Shown: positions 54,045 through 62,648 of the stretch, one piece after another
Layout: every line of letters starts with the position of its first letter
Position numbering within the stretch: the first letter of the stretch is position 1
Origin: Tenericutes bacterium MZ-XQ
GTDB lineage: Bacteria > Bacillota_I > Bacilli_A > Acholeplasmatales > Acholeplasmataceae
Direction of reading: 5' to 3'
DNA: 64,000 bases
NCBI GenBank assembly: GCA_002838205.1
Contig: CP017950.1
Coordinates: 1,680,858 to 1,744,857, forward strand
The notes under the pieces: generated by a model
Databases searched by the model: none
Told to the model about the DNA's origin: nothing
Seen by the model: the letters and a program-made list of their open reading frames with translations, nothing else
Position numbers and translations under genes: made by a program

Positions 54045-55274
54045 TTACGTATTTTTCACATAAATTAAATTACCAACGAATATAATGCTCATGATCATTG
54101 CAAAAACCACAAACATTATTGACATCGAATAATCAGCTAGTAATCCAATTAATGGTGCAAATATAACAATGAGCAAAGAGGCTGTTTGTGATTCAGCACT
54201 TAAAACAGTAGCTCTTTTATCACTATCAGTGACATCTCCAATACGCTCAACCATCAATGGTTTTCTGATATTCATCAGCACATATAGCACTAAGAACATC
54301 AATCCTACAACAAAAATCGAGTCTAAAAAGAAACTCAAGACACCTATTGCTACACCAGTTATTAACCAAATATAGGCAATTAAAATGCCTGGTTTTCCAA
54401 TTGATTTTACACGATAAGAGTTCCTACTTGATATAGCACTTACTAAGTAAATAACTGCATAGATAATACCAATATAAATTTTTGTGTGCTCTTCTTCATC
54501 AAACTGATTAAAAATCAATACGCCCATAGACATAGTAATCAAAATCGGTTGAATATAATCTTTAATGCTTTTAAATGTTGCTTGATATGATGCTGAATTG
54601 AACACAGCATTTCTTACTAGCTTTGTCTTAAATGTATATCTAATATTATCAACATTATGCTTAACAAAACTCTTAAATGAGAACTTGACATCTCTTTTTT
54701 CATTTAATGTATTTGGATAAGATAAGATTAAAAGCAAATCCAAAACATAGGGGATGATTGCAACTAAGAATAAAAATCTTATTTCCGGTAAATATAAAAC
54801 AAGTCCAATAGAAACTAAACTGGCAATCATCGATCCAATCAGTGAATAAGATCTAGTTAATCCATATATCTTTGTCTTAGATGACTTAATGTTTTTTTGA
54901 TCCATAAAAGACATAATCATCGATTTATGCGTGCCTGATCTAAATGCTTCACCTAGAGCATATAAACTCATTGCGATGACGAACATATAAAACTCAGTTG
55001 CAATAAAAAACATCATAAAAGACATGATGTAAAAAGCAAAACAAATGACTAATTCTGTCTTTTTACCATATCGATCTGCAATCACTCCAGAAGGTATCTC
55101 AAATATATATATGACTATCTCTCTAATCGAAAACAAAACACCTACTAAAAATAGGTTTAAGTCGTTCATCAAAAAATAAATAATCATATAAGGTTCAAAA
55201 AATCTTAAGTTCTTTAATAAGCCATAAAATCCAAATTTTGTTATTTGCAATCTATGCTTCTTTAAATCTTCCAT
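54045..55274 (-). CDS. MFS transporter
   Basis: 409 residues, 11-12 helices. Motif A of the major facilitator family is visible as GVIADRYGKKTE between helices 2 and 3. ATG 55274 has GAGGTG upstream; the longer frame to 55328 has no site. Substrate unknown; drug efflux or metabolite export are typical. Single gene, divergent from the serine operon. Confidence 0.87.
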   Translation of the reverse strand: MEDLKKHRLQITKFGFYGLLKNLRFFEPYMIIYFLMNDLNLFLVGVLFSIREIVIYIFEIPSGVIADRYGKKTELVICFAFYIMSFMMFFIATEFYMFVIAMSLYALGEAFRSGTHKSMIMSFMDQKNIKSSKTKIYGLTRSYSLIGSMIASLVSIGLVLYLPEIRFLFLVAIIPYVLDLLLILSYPNTLNEKRDVKFSFKSFVKHNVDNIRYTFKTKLVRNAVFNSASYQATFKSIKDYIQPILITMSMGVLIFNQFDEEEHTKIYIGIIYAVIYLVSAISSRNSYRVKSIGKPGILIAYIWLITGVAIGVLSFFLDSIFVVGLMFLVLYVLMNIRKPLMVERIGDVTDSDKRATVLSAESQTASLLIVIFAPLIGLLADYSMSIMFVVFAMIMSIIFVGNLIYVKNT

Positions 55275-55342
55275 AAGAGCACCTCTATTGTTTAAAAATA
55301 TTATATCATTTTTACAAATTTTTATCATAATCTCGGTTGTAA

Positions 55343-55365
55343 TAAAAGCGCTTTCATGTTACAAT
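55343..55365 (+). promoter_or_regulatory. promoter with cre-like operator of the serine operon
   Basis: TAAAAGCGCTTTCA (55343-55356) matches the CcpA core at all but one fixed position and directly precedes TGTTACAAT, an extended -10 box (55357-55365). The leader of about 125 bases that follows has a 9-bp hairpin (55384-55392/55400-55408). I see no T-box. Confidence 0.5.
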
Positions 55366-55495
55366 GATTTTGGAATTACACTACATTTTTATCGACATTA
55401 TAAAAATGACCCGATAAGAAACAACAAAATCAAATATTTATCTTTATTAGGTTTTTAAACCAACAATGCCGAAAAGAAAAGAGAGGTTATTTTTT

Positions 55496-56731
55496 ATGCA
55501 GTTTAAGTCAAAACCGATTGCTGTGCAAGACATTCTTTTACCTAATGATTGGATCAACTATGAAAAATGGTCTGTAGTTGCATGCGACCAGTTTACGAGT
55601 CAACCAGAGTATTGGGAAGAGTTAAGAGAAAGAATCGGTGATGAACCATCAACTTATGATCTTATTCTCCCTGAGGTTTATCTAGAATCTATGAGTGATC
55701 AAACCATTGATAAAATCAATGAAAAAATGTTTGAATACATCAACAACAACATCTTGAAAAATCTTGGTCCTTCTATGATTTTAGTTGAAAGAAAGACCCT
55801 TTGTGGAAAAACTAGACTAGGTATGATGCTTAGTATTGATTTAGAAACATATGATTATCAGCCATTTACAAAACCTTTTATCAGAACAACAGAAAACACG
55901 ATCATTTCAAGAATACCTCCAAGAGTAAAAATCAGAAAAGATGCACCACTTGAATTAACACATGTGATGTTGCTTGCTAATGATCCTGAAAAACAAATAT
56001 TAAAAAACCTTTTTAAAAGAAAAGATGAATTTAACATTGTGTATGATTTTGACTTAAATATGCGTGGGGGACATATTAGAGGTTATCAAATTACAGATTG
56101 TGAACCTGTTATAAATGATTTCTATAGTTTAATCAAAGACCCTGAAAATCCCATACTATTTATAGTTGGTGATGGCAATCACTCACTTGCAACCGCAAAA
56201 ACGCATTGGGAGACATTAAAACCATCTTTATCTAATGAAGATCTAGAAAATCATCCTGCACGATATGCATTAGTTGAAGTTGTAAATATTTACGATGATG
56301 GCTTGGAGTTTGAAGGTATTAATCGCGTTTTATTCAATGTAGATGAGTTGTTTCTATCAAGTCTTCAAGATGCTATTGATCAAGAAGTCGAGTCATGGGT
56401 ATATACCAAAAAAACTGGGAAAATCCCATTTTATATGCCAAAGAGTACAGCGTTAGCATATGAACAAATCCAAAACTTCATTGATGATTATTTATCATAT
56501 CATCAAGATATGATGATAGATTATATCCATGGTGATGATGAAATGATGGACATATGCAATAAAAAAGACGATCGCTTAGGCATTCATATGCCAGTTTTAG
56601 ATCGTAAAGATTTATTTCCATTTATTCAAATGGGTAAAATTTTACCAAGAAAGTCATTTTCAATGGGAAATGCTACCGCAAAAAGATATTACTTAGAAAG
56701 TAGATTCATTAAAAAAATGAGTTTGAAATAG
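55496..56731 (+). CDS. DUF1015 (SerC-associated) protein
   Basis: 411 residues. Family hallmarks are KPIAVQDILLP near the start, VACDQFTSQPEYW, and the FIVGDGNHSLATAK segment near 215. DUF1015 proteins are often encoded beside serC and serA in anaerobes and may act in serine or phosphoserine metabolism. Biochemistry is unproven. ATG 55496 has GAGAGG upstream. It is 12 bases before serC. Confidence 0.88.
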   Translation: MQFKSKPIAVQDILLPNDWINYEKWSVVACDQFTSQPEYWEELRERIGDEPSTYDLILPEVYLESMSDQTIDKINEKMFEYINNNILKNLGPSMILVERKTLCGKTRLGMMLSIDLETYDYQPFTKPFIRTTENTIISRIPPRVKIRKDAPLELTHVMLLANDPEKQILKNLFKRKDEFNIVYDFDLNMRGGHIRGYQITDCEPVINDFYSLIKDPENPILFIVGDGNHSLATAKTHWETLKPSLSNEDLENHPARYALVEVVNIYDDGLEFEGINRVLFNVDELFLSSLQDAIDQEVESWVYTKKTGKIPFYMPKSTALAYEQIQNFIDDYLSYHQDMMIDYIHGDDEMMDICNKKDDRLGIHMPVLDRKDLFPFIQMGKILPRKSFSMGNATAKRYYLESRFIKKMSLK

Positions 56732-56743
56732 GAAGGAGAAATC

Positions 56744-57829
56744 ATGAAAAGAGTATTTAATTTTTCAGCTGGACCAGCTGTATTACCAGAAGCGGTCTTA
56801 AAAGAAGCTGCTCAAGAAATGCTAGATTATAACAACACTGGCATGTCAGTTATGGAAATGAGTCATCGCTCATCCATGTACAAAAAAATTATCGAGGATG
56901 CAGAAAAAGATTTAAGAACCTTAATGCATATTCCTGATAACTACAAAGTATTATTCCTACAGGGAGGTGCAACCCTTCAATTTTCAATGATTCCTATGAA
57001 TTTGTTGAAAAACGGTGTTGCTGATTATATTATCACAGGAGCTTGGGCTAAAAAAGCTTTTAAAGAAGCTCAAAAATATGGAAAAGTAAGAGCTATTGCT
57101 TCTTCAGAAGATAAGAACTTCTCATATATCCCTGATGTATCTAATCTAGATATATCTGAAGATGCTGATTATGTTTACATGTGTGACAACAATACAATTT
57201 ATGGTACAAAATTCCATAGTCTCCCAGACACAAAAGGTAAAGTACTCATATCTGATGCTTCTTCTTGTATATTATCAGAACCTGTCGATGTTTCTAAATA
57301 TGGTGTCATTTTCGCGGGTGCACAAAAAAATATTGGTCCTGCAGGAACTGTCATTGTAATTATAAGAGAAGATTTAATTCGAACTGATATCAACCCAAAT
57401 ACACCAATTATGCTAAGATATGATATTCATGCTGAGAATGACTCTATGTATAATACACCTCCAACATATGGTATTTACATGTGTGGAAAAGTATTTAAAT
57501 GGTTACTTGAAAAAGGTGGCATTGAAAAAATGCATGAAGAAAACATCAAAAAAGCTAGTCTTTTATATGGCACCATCGATCATAGTGATTTATTCTATGG
57601 TACTGTTGATCCTGAATCAAGATCACTGATGAATGTTTGCTTTAAAACTGATGATGATGAACTCAACGATTTATTCATCAAAGAAGCTAAAGCACTCGGT
57701 TTAGAAAACTTAAAAGGACATCGTTCTGTTGGTGGTATGAGAGCTTCTATCTACAATGCTATGCCTTATGAAGGTGTTCAAGCACTTGTTGATTTCATGA
57801 AAGCTTTTGAAGAAAAACACGGAAAGTAG
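56744..57829 (+). CDS. serC: phosphoserine aminotransferase
   Basis: 361 residues, class V PLP aminotransferase that converts 3-phosphohydroxypyruvate to phosphoserine. The start NFSAGPAVLPEAVL is diagnostic. The PLP lysine lies in FAGAQKNIGPAG (about 191). GGHRSVGGMRASIYNA is the C-terminal substrate site, written here as GHRSVGGMRAS. AAGGAG precedes the ATG. Middle gene of the operon. Confidence 0.96.
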   Translation: MKRVFNFSAGPAVLPEAVLKEAAQEMLDYNNTGMSVMEMSHRSSMYKKIIEDAEKDLRTLMHIPDNYKVLFLQGGATLQFSMIPMNLLKNGVADYIITGAWAKKAFKEAQKYGKVRAIASSEDKNFSYIPDVSNLDISEDADYVYMCDNNTIYGTKFHSLPDTKGKVLISDASSCILSEPVDVSKYGVIFAGAQKNIGPAGTVIVIIREDLIRTDINPNTPIMLRYDIHAENDSMYNTPPTYGIYMCGKVFKWLLEKGGIEKMHEENIKKASLLYGTIDHSDLFYGTVDPESRSLMNVCFKTDDDELNDLFIKEAKALGLENLKGHRSVGGMRASIYNAMPYEGVQALVDFMKAFEEKHGK

Positions 57830-57837
57830 GTCTTTAA

Positions 57838-58989
57838 ATGTATAAAATTCATTGTTTAAATAATATTTCACAAGAAGGTTTAAGTGTATTATCAAGCGAT
57901 TACACTTTGACTGATGACATCAACGAAAGTGATGCAGTATTGGTAAGAAGTTTTAATATGCACGAGCTAAACTTAAATCAACAAGTTGTTGCAGTTGCAA
58001 GAGCTGGTGCTGGTGTCAACAATATTCCTTTAGATAAATATGCAAGTCAGGGTATAGTTGTTTTTAACACACCAGGCGCTAATGCGAATGCTGTTAAGGA
58101 ACTCACAATTGCTGGTATGTTTTTAGCAGCTAGAAACTTATACCCAGGTATGCAATGGGTTAAAGAAAACAACCAAGATCCTGATATCCAAAAAAATATG
58201 GAGAAAGCAAAAAAAGCTTTCGCTGGAACTGAAATTCTAAATAAAACCATTGGTATTATCGGATTAGGTGCAATTGGTATCATGCTTGCAAATACTTGTG
58301 CAAAAATGGGTATGAAAGTTTTAGGTACAAAACGTCATTTAGAAACCTTAAAGGATCTAGATTTTCATGACAACGTCACTTTAGTAAAAACTAAGGAAGA
58401 AATCTTTGAAAAAGCTGATTATATAAGTCTTAATCTTCCACTAAATGATAACACTAAACATTTAATAGATAAAAAAGCTTTTGACCAAATGAAAGACGGC
58501 GTTATTATTTTAAACTTTGCAAGAGATAAGTTAGTTAATGATGAGGATTTGGAAGTTGCCATTAAAAATCAAAAAGTGAGAGCTTATGTCACAGATTTTC
58601 CAAATCCAAAAACAGCACAAATGGAAGGTGTCATTGCATTCCCACATTTAGGTGCATCAAGTGAAGAAGCTGAAACAAATTGTGCAATTATGGCATCAAC
58701 AGAAATTTCTAAGTTTATCGAAACAGGCGCAATCAAGCATAGTGTCAATTATCCAGATATTTCAGTAGAACCAAAACAGTCTAAATATCGTTATGTCGTT
58801 TTATGTAAAGTGCATGGAAATGATCAAGAACTTTATATTAAAGAAATCGTCTCTCTATTTGAACGTATTGAACATGTATATCAATCATTCAATAATCAAT
58901 ATGGAGTCATTATCGTAGATTCAAATGAAGATGCAATCACAGACATAGATCAAGTTTCATTTGTTACAAAGGTACGAGTCATTAAATAA
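57838..58989 (+). CDS. serA: D-3-phosphoglycerate dehydrogenase
   Basis: 383 residues. The NAD loop is GIIGLGAIG (about 141). Catalytic residues are the arginine in LNFARDKLV, the glutamate region, and the histidine in FPHLGASSEE. The C-terminal part after about 310 is a short ACT-like domain. It makes 3-phosphohydroxypyruvate, the first step of serine synthesis, and starts 9 bases after serC. The last enzyme (SerB) is not in the window. Confidence 0.95.
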   Translation: MYKIHCLNNISQEGLSVLSSDYTLTDDINESDAVLVRSFNMHELNLNQQVVAVARAGAGVNNIPLDKYASQGIVVFNTPGANANAVKELTIAGMFLAARNLYPGMQWVKENNQDPDIQKNMEKAKKAFAGTEILNKTIGIIGLGAIGIMLANTCAKMGMKVLGTKRHLETLKDLDFHDNVTLVKTKEEIFEKADYISLNLPLNDNTKHLIDKKAFDQMKDGVIILNFARDKLVNDEDLEVAIKNQKVRAYVTDFPNPKTAQMEGVIAFPHLGASSEEAETNCAIMASTEISKFIETGAIKHSVNYPDISVEPKQSKYRYVVLCKVHGNDQELYIKEIVSLFERIEHVYQSFNNQYGVIIVDSNEDAITDIDQVSFVTKVRVIK

Positions 58990-59017
58990 AAAAATATCCT
59001 TGATCGCTCAAGGATAT
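58985..59017 (-). terminator. terminator of the M20 amidohydrolase gene
   Basis: ATATCCTTGA and TCAAGGATAT form a perfect 10-bp stem with a 4-base loop. The T-run is on the minus strand (A-run 58985-58994, overlapping the serA stop). It may also end serA transcripts weakly. Confidence 0.85.
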
Positions 59018-59020
59018 GGA

Positions 59021-60142
59021 TTAGATCAGATGATATGCTTTTGCAATTGAAATATATAATTCTACACCTTTGATTAAAACTTCATCTTTAAAATTAAAAA
59101 AACAACTATGAAGTGGATGTATATACCCCTTCTCCTCGTTACGAGTACCTAGCATGGTAAACATGCCAGGTACTTTTTCTTGATAAAAAGCAAAATCTTC
59201 TGATGCCATCAGTGGTTTGATATACTCATAATCTTTATCAAGATGTTTTTCGATAAACTCAACAATATCTGGATCATTATATACGACTGGATATAATTCC
59301 ATTAAATTAGAAGATATTTCCACTTGGAAAGATAACTTTATACCCTCAATGATCTCTTCTATTCTCTTTTTCATAGAATAAAAGACTTCATCTTTAAAAG
59401 CTCTCATCGTTCCAGTGATTTCTACATGTTGGGCAATGATATTTCTAGCTTCTCCACCATGAATCGTTCCTACTGTAATCACACCTTGTTCAAAAGGATC
59501 AACGTTTCTCGAAATAATCGTATAAAGTTGAGAGATTAAATGAGTGCTTGCGACAATTGCATCATTACCATCATGAGGGGATGCTCCATGTGCAGATTTT
59601 CCGTTGATTTCAATGTTAAACTCAAGATTTCGTGCCATCATCGGACCTTTAACAAGTCCATATACACCTTCTTTGAGATTTGGATATAGATGTATGCCAA
59701 AAATCTTTTTAACATTAAACTTATCCAAAAATCCTTCTTCTACAATCACTTTAGCTCCACCAGGATATTCTTCTGCAGGCTGAAAGATTAAAACGATAGA
59801 ATCGTTTAATAGCGTTTGGTCTTTTAAATACTTCGCAAACCCTAAAAGCATTGCCATATGGCCATCATGGCCACATGCATGCATTTTTCCTGGATGTGTA
59901 GACGGATAAGGATAATCTGATTTTTCTGATACAGGTAAAGCATCCATGTCAGATCTAAAAGCTATTGCAGTATCTTTTTTGCCTTTTTTATATGCCACCC
60001 ACCCAGTGATAGCAGCTTGATGGATCTCATATCCCATGCCTTCTAGTTCTTTTTTAATATATGCACTTGTTTTAAATAAGTCAAATGAGATCTCTGGGAT
60101 TTGATGTAAATCTTTTCTTACTTTTTTTAAATATTCAACCAT
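59021..60142 (-). CDS. M20 amidohydrolase (N-acyl amino acid / hippurate hydrolase type)
   Basis: 373 residues, M20D metallopeptidase. Metal ligands lie in HACGHDGHMAML (about 98-109) and in FQPAEEYPGGA (about 131), with the final histidine in LHSCFFNF near 352. A dimerisation domain (about 180-290) includes NGKSAHGASPHDGNDA. Such enzymes remove acyl groups from amino acids or peptides. ATG 60142 has AAGGAG 8 bases upstream; the long frame to 60256 lies inside the upstream gene. Confidence 0.93.
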   Translation of the reverse strand: MVEYLKKVRKDLHQIPEISFDLFKTSAYIKKELEGMGYEIHQAAITGWVAYKKGKKDTAIAFRSDMDALPVSEKSDYPYPSTHPGKMHACGHDGHMAMLLGFAKYLKDQTLLNDSIVLIFQPAEEYPGGAKVIVEEGFLDKFNVKKIFGIHLYPNLKEGVYGLVKGPMMARNLEFNIEINGKSAHGASPHDGNDAIVASTHLISQLYTIISRNVDPFEQGVITVGTIHGGEARNIIAQHVEITGTMRAFKDEVFYSMKKRIEEIIEGIKLSFQVEISSNLMELYPVVYNDPDIVEFIEKHLDKDYEYIKPLMASEDFAFYQEKVPGMFTMLGTRNEEKGYIHPLHSCFFNFKDEVLIKGVELYISIAKAYHLI

Positions 60143-60162
60143 ATTGTTTCTCCTTATTTTAC

Positions 60163-60852
60163 TTACGCTCTTTGCTTTTCTTTGATTAAATGATATAAGA
60201 CTAGTATCAAATAAAAGACTGGAATTGCAGCTAATGATGATATAAAAAGCACCCATCCATAAATGGTTATTAACACTTTATATCTACCAAGATATGAAAT
60301 GAATGACATAAATATTGGAACAATCACTAAAAATATTATAACAAGCCACCAATAGTCTTTAAAGGTTTGATGAACTTCCGATAAAATATACTTATTACTT
60401 ATATCAATGACTAGCCAAGCAAAAAATATAATGAATATATAATATACACCACTTTTGATCGCAACATCATATGAATCAAAAAAACTTTCTTCAACGGTAT
60501 GCACCGACAAAATATTAAAATCATCAAAAAATAGAAGATCATATGTTTCTTCGGCAGTCCCTAAGCGTTGATTATGATGCTTAACTTCAATATCAATAAA
60601 AACCTTGACTTCTTTAACTGGTACATCATTATCTAAAAGTTCTACATCTAGTATAATTTGACCAATATCATAATTGAGATTATTAACAACGTTAAAATCG
60701 ATCTCTAGTTTTGTTGCTGCAGAAGTTGTGCTTCTTGAAACTCTCTTTTCTGAAACATAAAAAGAGACGTCTTTGCCATCGATCTCATGATCACTTATAT
60801 ATGGAGACACCCAAAGAATAAGAGACAAAAACAATATAAACAGGGCTTTCAT
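60163..60852 (-). CDS. membrane protein of unknown function with signal peptide
   Basis: 229 residues. A signal peptide or helix (about 3-18), an extracytoplasmic domain of about 110 residues with beta character, then three helices near 133-152, 168-188 and 195-222. No known family recognised. It lies 20 bases upstream of the M20 gene and is probably co-transcribed. Confidence 0.65.
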   Translation of the reverse strand: MKALFILFLSLILWVSPYISDHEIDGKDVSFYVSEKRVSRSTTSAATKLEIDFNVVNNLNYDIGQIILDVELLDNDVPVKEVKVFIDIEVKHHNQRLGTAEETYDLLFFDDFNILSVHTVEESFFDSYDVAIKSGVYYIFIIFFAWLVIDISNKYILSEVHQTFKDYWWLVIIFLVIVPIFMSFISYLGRYKVLITIYGWVLFISSLAAIPVFYLILVLYHLIKEKQRA

Positions 60853-60996
60853 TTAACCATCCCCCTTTTTCTTTAATTATAGCATAACAGATTAAAAGAC
60901 AATCCATTTCTTATGATTACTCTAACATACTAAACATATTTTAAAACCTTATCAAGTTCAAATGATTGAACATATGTTAAAATAAGGAGAACAGTT

Positions 60997-61089
60997 ATGT
61001 TTAAAAATAGTGAAAACATAAAAAGAGTATTAAGGAAGGAATATTTATGGATAGACTATATGATATTGGACTTATTGGCATTGCAGTGA
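60997..61089 (+). CDS. 30-codon leader frame overlapping the gnd start
   Basis: ATG at 60997 has AAGGAG 7 bases upstream. The frame encodes 30 residues, basic then hydrophobic (MFKNSENIKRVLRKEYLW...), and ends with TGA inside gnd, in another frame. The ribosome site of gnd (AAGGAAGG) lies inside it, so translation of the leader would influence gnd. May be chance in AT-rich DNA. Confidence 0.3.
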   Translation: MFKNSENIKRVLRKEYLWIDYMILDLLALQ

Positions 61090-62501
61090 TGGGTGAAAAC
61101 CTTGCATTAAATATGGAATCAAAAGGTTTTAGTGTCGTTGTATCATCAAGAAAACAAGATACGATTGATGCGTTTTTAAATGGACGTGCAAAAGGTAAAA
61201 ACTTTGCAGGTACAACAGATATGGAAGAACTTGTATCCATGCTTAAAAAACCAAGAAAAATTATGCTAATGATTAAGGCAGGTCACCCAGTCGATCAAGT
61301 CATTGAACAACTGATACCACTTCTTGATCAAGGTGATGTCATCATCGATGGTGGTAACTCAAATTATAATGACACAACAAGACGTAGTTTATATCTAAGA
61401 GATAAAGGACTACACTATATTGGTACTGGTGTTTCTGGTGGCGAAGAAGGTGCGCTTACCGGCCCATCCATTATGCCAGGCGGACACCAAGAAGCTTGGC
61501 CAATCGTTAAACCAATCCTACAAGCAATTGCCGCAAAAGTAAATGATGGTCAAATATGTTGTGACTGGGTTGGCGAAGATGGTGCAGGTCATTTTGTCAA
61601 AATGGTTCACAATGGTATTGAGTATGGAGACATGCAACTCATTTCTGAATCTTATCACTTATTAAAATCACTCGTTGGTCTATCAAATGATGAAATGGCA
61701 AGTGTCTTTAAAACTTGGAACCAAGGAGAACTTGATAGTTATTTAATCGAGATCACATCTGAAATATTAGCATTTAAAGATGAACATGGTGAAGCTTTAG
61801 TCGACAAAATACTTGATACTGCAGGACAAAAGGGTACTGGGAAATGGACTGTAAATGCTGCACTTGATGAAGGTATCCCATTAACACTGATTGGTGAATC
61901 CGTATTTTCTAGATTTTTATCAGCATTAAAAGATGAAAGATTTATTGCTTCTAAGCATTATCCAAAAGAAAATATAACATTAGATGAAGATCAAAATATA
62001 TTTATCGAAGATTTAAGAAAAGCACTTTATGGTGCGAAAATCATGAGTTATACTCAAGGCTATGAACTCATGAAAGCTGCTGCTCACACATATAAATGGA
62101 CTTTGAATTATGGTGGTATAGCTTTAATGTGGCGTGGAGGTTGTATCATCCGTTCAGTATTCTTAGATAAGATTAAACATGCGTTTGATAACAATCCTAA
62201 CCTAACAAATCTACTTCTTGATGATTACTTTAAAGAAACGATGAATCGAGTGATCCCAAGTTTAAGAAAAGTTGTTTCTAAAGCCGTTTTACAGGGTATT
62301 CCTGTACCGACATTGTCTGCAGCACTTGCATATTTTGATGGTTATACGACAGACCGTCTACCAGCAAATCTTCTTCAGGCACAAAGGGATTATTTTGGAG
62401 CACACACTTATGAACGAACAGATAAAAAAAGAGGCGAGTTCTTCCATACCAACTGGACTGGAAAAGGCGGAACAACAACCTCAACGACTTATAACAAATA
62501 A
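61047..62501 (+). CDS. gnd: 6-phosphogluconate dehydrogenase, decarboxylating
   Basis: 484 residues, normal length. The NADP loop is GLIGIAVMGENLALN. Substrate residues lie in GGNSNYNDT, GVSGGEEGA and the catalytic FVKMVHNGIEYGDMQ (lysine about 187). It converts 6-phosphogluconate to ribulose-5-phosphate with NADPH. Single gene with its own terminator. Confidence 0.97.
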   Translation: MDRLYDIGLIGIAVMGENLALNMESKGFSVVVSSRKQDTIDAFLNGRAKGKNFAGTTDMEELVSMLKKPRKIMLMIKAGHPVDQVIEQLIPLLDQGDVIIDGGNSNYNDTTRRSLYLRDKGLHYIGTGVSGGEEGALTGPSIMPGGHQEAWPIVKPILQAIAAKVNDGQICCDWVGEDGAGHFVKMVHNGIEYGDMQLISESYHLLKSLVGLSNDEMASVFKTWNQGELDSYLIEITSEILAFKDEHGEALVDKILDTAGQKGTGKWTVNAALDEGIPLTLIGESVFSRFLSALKDERFIASKHYPKENITLDEDQNIFIEDLRKALYGAKIMSYTQGYELMKAAAHTYKWTLNYGGIALMWRGGCIIRSVFLDKIKHAFDNNPNLTNLLLDDYFKETMNRVIPSLRKVVSKAVLQGIPVPTLSAALAYFDGYTTDRLPANLLQAQRDYFGAHTYERTDKKRGEFFHTNWTGKGGTTTSTTYNK

Positions 62502-62504
62502 TTT

Positions 62505-62545
62505 AGAAGCTTTACTTAAGAACCCTTAAGTGAAGCTTTTCTTTT
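62505..62545 (+). terminator. terminator of gnd
   Basis: A long stem: AGAAGCTT and ACTTAAG pair with CTTAAGT and AAGCTTTTCT, followed by a T-rich tail. Confidence 0.8.
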
Positions 62546-62648
62546 GATGACTTATTGTAATCATTAAAGCACATCTTCTATCATGAGATATCGTTTTTCA
62601 TATGACAAGTTCTATGATATAATATAAAAAAGCTAAAGGAGGCAATGT

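Noticed and set aside
55366-55495. T-box or riboswitch before the serine operon
   Set aside because: The leader has a small hairpin but no T-box sequence, no specifier stem and no terminator. Only the cre-like site and promoter are supported.
60956-60971. GTTCAA/TTGAAC palindrome upstream of gnd as an operator
   Set aside because: Only 6-bp arms in AT-rich DNA, and no promoter with correct spacing around it. Too weak to list.
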